A DNA stretch of 64,000 nt, from contig CM032121.1 in NCBI GenBank assembly GCA_018894105.1, positions 28,992,230 through 29,056,229 on the forward strand. The letters are read 5' to 3'. Both the position numbers and the translations under genes were made by a program. A model generated the notes under the pieces. It was given only the letters and a program-made list of their open reading frames with translations, was not told where the DNA came from and ran no database searches. Positions within the stretch are counted from its first letter, which is position 1, and each line of letters begins with the position of its first letter. Below, one piece after another: positions 48,031-57,900 of this stretch. Origin of the DNA: Jacaranda mimosifolia. Its lineage: Eukaryota > Streptophyta > Magnoliopsida > Lamiales > Bignoniaceae.

Positions 48031-50191
48031 TGTGAGTGATTATAAGCCAAAGAGGGGGGTGAATTAGGCATAAGGAATTTTAATGTAGTAGAAGCTTATC
48101 ACTCAAAATGCTTTTTAGCCTTTCAAAACTGTTTAAATCTTTTCCAAAAAAATAGTTTTGGTAACTGACTAGAATTAGTAAGTACCAATCAGACCAATGA
48201 TAAGTAAAGTAGTAAAAATAGAAGTAAATAAACATTGGTATTTATAGAGGGTCAGCAAGACTACAACCTCTACCTACGTTTTCACTTAGGATTTTAAACA
48301 TTCATATTAATTAATATGAGATAATATTTTACAAGTGATCACAGTAATTTGATAGTAAGAAAAGTGAAAAGCCAGCTCTTTGCAAAGACCTAAATTGGAA
48401 TCCCATATGGGATGAGGTAGATTCCAAAGCATTGTAAAACCAACTGTTTGTGAATAGGCTCAGGAGAACTTCTGTTAGACTCACTTGCACAACCTCTATG
48501 AACTGATGCACGAGTTGCTGCTACTCTATATAGCAAGCTCTAGTCTCTTCTTTTGGATTGAAACCAAGGACACTACCGAAGATTCTAGACAGTACCCCCT
48601 ACTGGTTTCTTCACCTAGACGTCCTTAGAGTAACCAACCACCAATTTGTTCTCTTCACGGGGTCCCTTGAATGTAGATATGACTCCCATCCCTCTTCACT
48701 GCCAGGTCCTTCGAGATACAAATTGTCTTTTCTCAAGGTCTATCGAAGGAAAGTTTCACTTGACCTTCTTCACCACAAGGTCCTTCGAAAACACACATAT
48801 AACAAGGAATTAGCAACATTTAAGCACAAGAACGTGTAAAAGAGTATCACACAATTTCTCAAAACACTTAACAAAGTTCTCTTCTGACTTAGTGGTTCAC
48901 TTTTTTAATGCTGCATACTTTTACTTTTATATGCTTATGTCTAACAGCAATGAATAGGGGTGTTCGCGGATTGGATTGGATCGGTTTTGGGGTAAAAAGC
49001 TAACCGATCCAAATTATATAATATTTTTTGGATCAGTTTGGATCTTATTGTAAATTTAATCTAATCCAATCCATTTTAAATCGGTTTGGATTGAATCGGT
49101 TATTCAGTTTTTTATTTTTTTTTTTGAAAAGTAAGCAAAAATAATATCATTTGGCAATAGAATTGAACTAAATTAAGTAGGAACACTTAAATTATAAAAT
49201 TATATAATTCCACAAGAAGTCAACAATAAACATAATTCATAAATTCATCAAGTTTCAAATTTGACTTCCAAAAGAGCAATTACAAAAGTAATTGGCCAGC
49301 AACAATAGAAGAAACTGGGACGAAATGGCAGCCTCCAGTACAACATAAGTTCAAATCTCTAGTTTAATAAAAATAATAATAAAATAAAGTAGCCAAGGTA
49401 ATTCCAACAGAGACTATCCTCATTAAGAATCACAATGGCAGAAACAAATACATCCAATACCTTCAGCAACCTCCAAGCATAATTAGTTTTTGAGGGTTGA
49501 TGCACCAACTGGACATGTCCAAAATTTACATAAAGAATAATTAAATCTAAACAGAATAAGTGGAAAATTAAGTTTAGGGTTTACATTTTACACTTATAGG
49601 TTCAATTTTATTTAAATATATTTATATATTTTTATAATTAAAATATATTATTTATTTTATTAGTATATAAATCAGTTCGGTTTGGATTGGATCAATTTTC
49701 AAGTTCAAACCAAAAATCGAACCGAACCGATCAGTTATAAAAAAATAAATCCAATTTAAACAAAAAAAATTGATTTCAATCAATTTTTGGTTTTTTGGAT
49801 TGATTCATCGATTTTTTTTTTTTTTTTGGATTGGATTGAATTTGAACACCCCTAGCTATGAATGCTCATTAAGGTAAGAATCCACTGGAATTAAATAAGG
49901 GAATAAGATAATTTTAGTAATCACACATTAATTCCTTAAATAGCAAATGATTCAATGATTTCAGCAGGATATGATTTCTTTCCCAAGTTATAGAGATGTA
50001 AATCAAACTAGAATCTTCATGAGATCTTTTTATTATAGAAAGTAAGTTCCAATACGTAATAGATTCCAGTAGATAACGAGTAAGCAGATTCCAATAGATA
50101 GTATAGAAAAGATATTCATGCTTTCAGTTCATGATTCTAGGAGAGTAATTTTGTCATAATCAAAATAATATAAATCATCAAAGGGTTAACA
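48031..50191 (-). mobile_element. element C: 5' LTR with nested MITE
   Basis: Starts TGTGAGTGATTATAAGCC and ends GGGTTAACA. Without the 900-bp MITE and one 8-bp duplication the LTR is about 1.25 kb. The right-hand part is shared with the 3' LTR at 30455-30977. Confidence 0.85.
48955..49854. mobile_element. hAT-type MITE in the 5' LTR of element C
   Basis: 900 bp with inverted ends TAGGGGTGTTC on both sides; the next bases are rich in GGATTGGATTGG-like words on each side. Flanking 8-bp words are GCAATGAA (48947-48954) and GCTATGAA (49855-49862), a target duplication with one substitution, the length expected for hAT. The equivalent site in the 3' LTR (near 30643) is empty. No transposase frame is present. 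Confidence 0.85.
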
Positions 50192-51349
50192 AAATTATTT
50201 TAAATGACCAAATTATTCTTTTAAAGAATAATATTAAAATATTATGGGGACAAGTGTAAAGTAAAACATTTTTAATATCACTTCAATGTTATTCAAATTG
50301 TATTAATCAATTTATGTATTTTATATTTTATCATCTACGTCATATATATATATATATGTGCAGAAAATTAACACTTACAGTAATTCTTATTTTAAGTTAC
50401 TATTTCTATCATTATAACTTAGCAAGCTCTCTTGAATTTTTAATAAAATATGAAATATTGTATAATCATAATATTGTTTTTCAATAAAGTTAGGTTGTCT
50501 TTGTTACATTTTTCTTAAAAAATAATTTGAAGAATTGTTGACAGAAACCATGACTCTTTATTTGTTATTATTTATTTTCTAATAAATCAAAGAGTCGTGG
50601 ATATAATTAACACCTCAAATTATATATATACATATCATTAGGCATGGCGATAAAGAGAGGCGTATATTTTATAATTTTTTATTTTTTTATTTTTTATTTT
50701 ATGATAATTTATAATATTTTAATATTTTTCATAATGTTCCCAAAATATATATGAGTAAAATATATAACTTAATAAAAATATAACAATCAAAAGATTGTAA
50801 TATAATATTAAATATTTATAAAGTGATTTTTTTTGAAAATCAGTATCAAATTTTTAGTTAGCTATTGAAGGCTAATTTTATCAATATATATATATATGTA
50901 TATAAAATTTCATTCTTAATGAATTTAGAATGTTTAAACCATAGCAAAGAGAGATAACACTACCAAAAACAAGGTATCTGCTATGCAGGAGATGTTAAGA
51001 AAGTAATTTTGTAGCTTTAGCTACAAAATTTTTGTAGAGAATTTATTTTCTTTAAATTATAAGTAAAAAAAAATCAAATATCGATCCTTAGTCTTGTAGT
51101 TTGAAGCACAATAAATTAGCGATGCGTTATCTGTAAGAAAATTAAATTATAGAAAAAGAATAATCATCAGCTACTGATTGGTCATAGCGAACATTAGCTA
51201 CGAGAACATTTACTTCAGATTTGAATAGGTCAATTTCATAAGTAAAGCTATGAATTTCTAGCATTATCTACAAAATGGCTTGTTAAGTTGCATTTTTGTC
51301 TTTTAATTTGTATAATTTCCCCTTGTGATTAATAGTAAAAAAGGTTAAT
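50192..51349. other. AT-rich DNA with a possible CACTA end
   Basis: No genes. AT microsatellites lie near 50342-50357 and 50885-50900. At 50958 a CACTACC word begins a stretch with repeated TAGCTAC words and a perfect hairpin (51005-51030), as seen in subterminal regions of CACTA transposons. No partner end was found. Confidence 0.4.
51005..51030. repeat. perfect 12-bp stem hairpin
   Basis: AATTTTGTAGCT (51005-51016), 2-nt loop, AGCTACAAAATT (51019-51030). Confidence 0.7.
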
Positions 51350-52557
51350 TGTTGGGCTTTAACTTTCATTTATATTTTGTGAAGCCAATTGAAGATTCGA
51401 GCTTAGTGCAATTGAAAATCGAGCATTTGACATGCTTGGAGCAAATGTTGCATTTCTGAGGAGATGAGGAAAGGAAAAAGGGGATAATTTGAGTGTGAGT
51501 GTGTCTTGCTTCCCAAGACAATTATGCAAATTTGATTTAGAAGCATTCAATCTATTTTAGCAGTTGTATATACTTGAAATATTTTAATTTCTATTTCTTT
51601 AATTACGATAATTTGAGTTTTCCTATTCTGATAGGACTCTTATTAGTTTCTCAATTGCATTAGGAGTAGTAGGCTATTTATAGGGAATTAGATATCTTTC
51701 ATAGGAAGCATTTTCATTCTTTTATTCAGCATATTTTTAGTTTCCTGCGTTTTCTTTTTTCCATGTGTTGCTAAACTCTTGCTCTAGCCTAAGGGATTAT
51801 CAAAGTTTGGTTTCTTCAATATTTGTGAGATCTAAATGATAATTCATTTCTTTTATTTCTTGAGTATTTATTTATCTTTTGTTTTCATTATGAGCATTCA
51901 GGTGTATTGAATTTAGGGCCTAAATTTGATAGTTTAGAATATTTGTTCTATCAATTGGAACATTAAATCAGTAATTATTTAATTGTTCTAATGTTTGTGG
52001 CAAATAACATAGTTATGTGTAGTAATATGCATGATTTATGTTACGTGGATAAATAATATAGTCTAAATGGACCCCACGTGTGTGTGTTTGTTGGCTAAGG
52101 CTGGGTCTCTCTAGTTTTCAATGTTGTTGATAAATTAAATTCTAGGAGCATTTTGTTAGGGTTGTTTATTAGCAAGGAAAATAACTAACGAGCTTCTCTT
52201 AGTTATTGAGATAGTAAGGAAATATTGATTATTAGGGGGTCCGAGTAACCCTAATCGGTCTATTCAAGAAAAGAGAAATTTGGCTTTGCATCAATGATCA
52301 AATCTAAGAACCAAACTGAGATTTTACCTTAGGCTAGATTTCATTCTTATTGATTCCTTATTTTTATTTGTGATTTATTTATTTTTGAGATTCTAGGTCT
52401 TCGTTTTCATAAAAATCCCCCCTTCTATTTTACTTTATTTAGTAAACTTGAAAGAAATAAAATTTACCAGTCTTTGTGCAATACGACCCTACTCATCGCT
52501 ATTTACAAATCATATCTTTAGAGTAGAAATTTATTTTTGTTGGATCGACACTCATCA
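51350..52557 (+). mobile_element. element F: 5' LTR of a Ty3/gypsy element
   Basis: The right end (ACTCATCA at 52550-52557) is fixed by the primer site that follows. The left end is a guess: a TG at 51350 starting TGTTGGGCTTTAAC. A TATA-like CTATTTATAG lies near 51671. The style of the sequence and the primer site fit the Athila/Tat type of plant gypsy elements. The 3' LTR is beyond the window. Confidence 0.55.
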
Positions 52558-52562
52558 AATTT

Positions 52563-52580
52563 TGGCGCCATTGCCGGGGA
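52563..52580 (+). other. primer binding site of element F (tRNA-Asp type)
   Basis: TGGCGCCATTGCCGGGGA differs by one base from the 18-nt site complementary to plant tRNA-Asp that many Athila/Tat elements use. It lies five bases after the LTR end. Confidence 0.8.
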
Positions 52581-52640
52581 TTGGAGTCAAATAATTTTAT
52601 TTCTTTTAATACCTCAATTTTCTAGTACAGGTGAACTTCA

Positions 52641-52986
52641 ATGGCTCGTGAAAAAACTCTAATGGAGTTAGCTGAACTGAATTTGGCTCAACAACCGCTT
52701 TGCATTGAATATCCGAAGTTGGAAACACCTTTTGAGCTTAAATCTGGGTTAATCCATCTACTACCCATTTTTCACTGTTTGGAGAATGAAGATTCCCATA
52801 TGCATTTAAAGACACTTTATGTTGTGTGCTTGACTATGAAACCCCAATGAGTGTCTGAAGAGCAAGTCAAGTTGCGAGCTTTTCCATTTTCTTTAGCAGA
52901 TAAATCTAAAGATTGGTTGTTTTACATACCCTCTAGTTCTGTCACTACATGGACGAACATGAGAAAATTGTTTGTTGAGAAGTTTT
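52641..52986 (+). pseudogene. element F: gag, first part
   Basis: ATG at 52641 starts MAREKTLMELAELNLAQQP and continues FELKSGLIHLLPIFHCLENE. A TGA follows KPQ (52848-52850), where relatives have Gly, and the frame resumes VSEEQVKLRAFPFSLADKSK and DWLFYIPSSSVTTW. This is the Retrotrans_gag domain of plant gypsy elements. The frame is cut by element E after VEKF. It resumes at 63170. Confidence 0.85.
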
Positions 52987-55204
52987 TGTTGGAATAGTGC
53001 CCGGCAAGCCAATAGGATTGGCTTTGTAAAGCTATTTCCTTGAAAAATAATCTTCATTGATTGATATTCTTTATATGGTCATCTTCATTTTATGCTCTTT
53101 ATTACTTCACTTGTATTTGGATCAAGTCCTTAGATTACTCTTGATTGTGGGACTTAGTTTGATGACCATGTAATAAGTTTCACACGATCGTGATCTTAAA
53201 TGTGAAGGCCGAGTGCATAAATCTAAGAGATGGGATATATAAGATCCGGATAGACTTACACTATCGATGCATAAATCTAAGAGTTGGATATTGCTCCGTT
53301 CCATGAGCAGTCATATGAGATATGAGCGCATGTTAGAGAACAAGGCACTGAAGGCCCACCGGAGGATCCACTAAATAGTTGTAGTAGCAATTTCTCCAAC
53401 TTATGCTAGTGAATATTATTAGTCCTCTGACCTGAGGATCTATGGTAACATTGTGTCTGGTCCTTATGATTTGACTCTTCCTTGACCACTTAGCAGATCT
53501 TTTAGGTTGAGGTTGGGTATGAGCTACTTGGCATGGAGGTTTGTGAGATCCAAGATGGAATCCAACTCCTCACTTTTGTGAAGGCCGAGTGCATCTCCTA
53601 TGTATTCTATAATGGTCGATTCCAAGAAATCCTTGCGCAAGGTAATTTGACAATTTGGAAAAAGGAGTTTTCCAAAGATGAGGTCACACAAGGGAATCGA
53701 ACATTAGGAATAGAGATAAGTATCAAAGCTATCGGGAAGCTGGCAAATAACTTGCTCTAAGCCTCTTTCGGGAGATAGGAGATAGAAAGACCATATTTGC
53801 ATGGCCAGCATAGTGCTATAATGGTTCTCCAAAATATTCATTTCGGTCAATTAGTTAGTCTCCATGGGCTTGAGATTGGACATCGACCATGGATATTGGG
53901 TACTCTTCAATTAATGATATTAATTGAATCGAATCGATTAGTTTAAAAGTGCTTTAAACTAAAATGAATATATGATATTCAAAAGTCACAAGGAGTTGTG
54001 AACCCATGTCCAATGAATGGTAGAACCTATTGGGTCACACACAAAAGCTAATTAGCTTCCTAGTTGGTGGAGCAATTTTCTAACAGTTAGAGAATTTCAC
54101 CTAGTGGACCGATTTTGAGGTGTCCAATTTAAAGGTCAATTTTGGCTTGATTAATTTAAGTGTTAAATTAATCAATTAATTTAAAACATTAAATTAGACC
54201 ATTAATTAAGTAGGTAATTATTTGGTGCCAAAGTGACCATCAATTGGTCAAGTTAACTTAAAGAGTTAAGTTAACAAAATTAAGCTTAGGAGTTAAGCTT
54301 GTTTGATTTAAGAGTTAAGTCAAAGGTTAATTAATTAAATTAAAGTATTTAATTTAATTAATGGGAAGAGTACATTTTGGACGAAAAATTCAAATGAAAT
54401 GTTCATTTGAATTAGCATCTTAATTAGCTTGAAATTAGATTTCAAATGTAAATAAGATGCACATGAAATTCAAATTGGATTTGAATTTGCATTTGTCACC
54501 TTGGCAATGCAAGTTGGCCACCCACCTTGAGGAAGGTGTGATACCAACTTGGCATCACAACAACCTCACCCTATATATAGATATAGAGGATGTGAGGATA
54601 GGCCATTATTGCTAAAAGTGTGAAAGAATTAGATTCTTTTCACAATTCCCTCCAAAAACACCCTGCAAGCATTGCATTTATATGTTTAAAGCTTTGCTTT
54701 CTTCTTCTTCTTCCCTACCTGAAATTGGCCTCCACCATTATCATTATCCTCTCTTATTCCAGGTTATAATGAGGAGAATTTGGAAGTTTTTTTGGTGTGT
54801 GGATCATATCAATAGTGGCGAACAATTTAGTCTGCTATAGTTTGGTGATCCACTTGAGCAAAGTACATATTTGGCAAATTTTTCCAGGGGAATCCAGAAA
54901 GCTTTTTGATCCAAATTGTTTACTATGTTTCCTACAAGGTGTTAAGAGGTTGCATTATTTCTTTCATGAATTTTGGAGGATTTTTAATGAGGTTAAAAAT
55001 CGCTCCCTTCCTGTTGCGTGGTTTCTAGCAGATTCTGGATTGGTGAAAGGTTCACCACTTTCTCCTTGGATATTAGCATTTCAAGGTAACACTCTATCTA
55101 AATCTGGATTTTAGGCATTATTTGATCCTAGTTATCATGTAAGCACTAGTTTATTTAGCTTTTGAAGTTTTTATAATTAGATCCTAGTGCCTTACTGGCT
55201 TTCA
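52987..55204 (+). mobile_element. element E: 5' LTR
   Basis: 2218 bp, TGTTGGAATAGTGCC to GGCTTTCA. It is close to the 3' LTR in sequence and length (2218 and 2215 bp), but point differences are scattered throughout. Confidence 0.9.
54571..54580 (+). promoter_or_regulatory. TATA box of element E 5' LTR
   Basis: CTATATATAG, preceded by the family palindrome with a mismatch (GTGTGATACC and GGCATCACAA, about 54535-54560). Confidence 0.55.
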
Positions 55205-55206
55205 AG

Positions 55207-55219
55207 TGGTATCGGAGCC
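55207..55219 (+). other. primer binding site of element E (initiator tRNA-Met)
   Basis: TGGTATCGGAGCC, two bases after the LTR; one mismatch to the usual tRNA-iMet complement. Confidence 0.9.
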
Positions 55220-55736
55220 TAAATCATGCTTAGATTTGGAGTTTTTGTTGATGATTGATTCATGTGATGGATTGATCATAATCACCAAATTCTCGATTCA
55301 TATGATGGATTGGAGTGTTTGGTTGATGTTATGTGTGGCTCCTTGGTTGATGAATTGAAAGCATGCTAATATGTGTTTTAAGTGCTAATTCATAGGATTA
55401 GTATGTTTTAATTAATAGCTATTTATGCTAAATGTTGATTTAGCATTTATTGATGTTATGTGTTGATATAGCATGTAAAATCTTACCTTAATGTATTTTG
55501 GTCATTTTTGGATCCAATTTGATTAGAGTTTTGTTGGAGATTTTTGAAGAATACGATTCTTACTTAAACTAGTTTTTGGAAGCTTGATTGAGCACTTGAA
55601 ATTTCGATTTGAAAAGTTGTTTTAGATCTAAAATTTCATCTATAATGTGTGTTTTAATGTTTAGGAGGTGTCCTAAATTTTTTGGTGCACAAAGTTGAAC
55701 AAAAAATGAGTTGACTCAGTCTAAACCCAAAAACAG

Positions 55737-55836
55737 GGCAAGCTGCCATGCCTAGCTAGGCACCGGCTGGGCAGCGTGCACACTTGCTGCGAGGCTGGGG
55801 GGTTGGGCTAGGGCAGCAGCGCCTTGTTTTGGGTTG
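55737..55836 (+). repeat. GC-rich island in leader E
   Basis: GGGCAAGCTGCC, CTGGGCAGCGTGC and GGGCTAGGGCAGC words, the counterpart of the islands in A, B and D. Confidence 0.7.
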
Positions 55837-56690
55837 GATGGGTTTTGACCAATTTTTTGTGTTCCTTTAGTGGCCAAAAGTGTTGTGTTTCACACATAAT
55901 AGATGCACAACTGTTGTGCAAGTTCTCAATGAAATATTTGACATTTCAAGCTCCTAAAATCTTGTTAAAGTTAATCTCCAACATGTTGCATAAGTGTTAT
56001 GCATGGCCAATTACTCGTTAATTTGATTAGCATTTAATTGATGGAATTAATTGTTAATTCTAGATTTATTTATTGTTCATTTAATTGTTGAATGGATGAT
56101 GAATGAATGGGGATGATCATGAGCCTTTAATATTGATTTTATTTGTTTCAAGTTGTTGAAATGAGTTGTATTAAATTGGGGCTTGCATGCCTCTTTATTT
56201 CTACCTTGTAAATGTTGTGAGAGTAAAATCACTAGGAGTAAGGATTTCTTTCTCATGTAAAAGTTACATGGAGCAAAGGAGGCCATGGAGGCATGAAGAC
56301 TTTTGAAGACCCATGAATGTATGGGATACACTCATGTAATAGTTAGATTTAATTAACTCACCTAAAATCAACTAAGTGGTGCACCTATGGCTCTAAATGC
56401 ATCACTTGGTCAGGCTTATGGTCATCCTACCATATGAGCATGCTAGGTGTATTTACTTATTTATGCTTTCCATATCCTATTGATGTATGAGATGCATGGT
56501 TAGGATATAAAAAACCTAAATGAGAAGATAAAATGATGAGATCTTGGTAGGCACAAAAAACCCTCCACTTAGAATGTCTAAGCATTTTTTCAAATATTAA
56601 GTCGAAATGGATACAAATTAAAAGAGTTTTAATTAATCCAAGCCTTCTACCAATAGTGTATGCCATGACGATGCTACCCATTTTGTGTGA

Positions 56691-56993
56691 TGGAACTCAT
56701 ACACAGAGGTCACATTTAGGAAGAAAGTTGTGAGCATGCACTTAGCATAAGATGCACTTTGACTTAAGAATGCCCACACATTGGCACTCATACACGAGGG
56801 ATGATGTGGTGCCCATCTTGAGTCAAAGATTGATTGGTAGGTATGACTTAACACCTAGTGACATAGATGGCACACGTACACGTGGGTCTATGTGAAAAGT
56901 GAGGCAAAATATATCGAGAGTTGCATGAGATGGAATTAGCAAAAGTTGCTTACCCTTCGATTACTTGTGGATGGAACTCATACACGGGGGTCC
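56691..56993 (+). repeat. four-site array in leader E (core type GGMACTCATACACG)
   Basis: Sites on the plus strand: GGAACTCATACACAGAGGTC (56692-56711), GGCACTCATACACGAGGGAT (56783-56802), GGCACACGTACACGTGGGTC (56869-56888) and GGAACTCATACACGGGGGTC (56973-56992). Spacings are about 90, 87 and 104. Read inverted, the core is CGTGTATGAGTKCC, different from A/B and from D. Confidence 0.8.
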
Positions 56994-57185
56994 ACTTGCA
57001 AGTTCTTGGAATCTTGATTCTCACTAGGAAATATGATTTCCTGAATTCTTCTAAAGGGTGACGAATTTGATAAAATACTGGGAGGAAAACATGCTTGAAA
57101 GATCATGAACATGTTTTAATATCAAATTCAATCACATACTTATTCTTTTTTTTGCCTTTGAAGATTTGTGAAATCTCAAGAGTGG

Positions 57186-57900
57186 TTTAATGTTCCACTC
57201 AATGTCATTTTGGAAACCAATAAATCAACCGGGCTAAACTTACATGATTGACTTAATCTCAAAAATTGTTCTAGATTCCTAAAAGCGGATATATGTTCTA
57301 TATCAAGGTGCTCCTAATCCCAAGGGAATTAATGTAGATCAAGAGACACGTGAAAAGTTCATGAATTGGGTTTAGGATTGTCCTATCCTATAGTCTCATG
57401 GTGGCATCTACAAACTTTAAAAATCTCAAAGACACATGAATAGTACCTTGGTTAAAGTTTACAAGAGTTGTAAAGCAAACAAGGTATGAGAAGTTCATGT
57501 TGTCAAAAGAGATTTTTCAAGCTAGGACAGATGTGAAGTCATGTGTCGTTGACTATGGTCTAAAGATGATTAGACTTGGAGAAACTTTTTCTACTTGGAT
57601 GTAGTGATGGGCAATGATCTCCATGAGGATTTGATCCTTACATCCTCGTCGAGTTTTATTGATCAAAGTATTGATCTAGAAGGAGACTACCGTGACAAAG
57701 GCAAACCTTTGACAATTGTTTCCTCATCTAAGTCTATGGGCCCCAGGGGTCCTAGAATGGGAGGTAAAAGTAAGAAAAGTTCTTCCTCCAGGGGAAAACA
57801 ACTATTAAAGGCGTTCGGAGGAGGCAAGAAGATTATAGAAGAAATAGTCGATATTATTTGTTTCTACTTTAGCTAGATAGGCAATTGGAAGCGGTTTTGC
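57186..57900 (+). pseudogene. element E: gag, heavily decayed
   Basis: The place of the gag start is recognisable because PLNVILETNK follows, but the codons before it are altered and the ATG is gone. The middle is full of stops. The frame at 57595-57876 gives MDVVMGNDLHEDLIL and a Lys/Ser-rich tail with KSMGPRGPRMGGKSKKSSSS. The zinc knuckle region (57870-57910) has lost its first Cys pair. Confidence 0.75.

Larger units (their letters stand above)
30455..50191 (-). mobile_element. element C: Sirevirus-like Ty1/copia retrotransposon with nested insertions
   Basis: Minus-strand order is 5' LTR (48031-50191), primer site, gag, protease, integrase, RT/RNase H, post-pol env-like region, polypurine tract and 3' LTR (30455-30977, truncated). 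Element D (34656-44777) interrupts it between integrase and RT with a perfect TTAGA duplication. A hAT-type MITE (48955-49854) interrupts the 5' LTR. Gag type and the extra region after RNase H are the marks of the Sirevirus lineage. All coding parts are broken. Confidence 0.85.
55220..57185 (+). other. element E: untranslated leader
   Basis: About 1.97 kb without conserved frames. It carries a GC-rich island (55737-55836) and the four-site array (56691-56993), which ends about 200 nt before gag. Confidence 0.8.
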
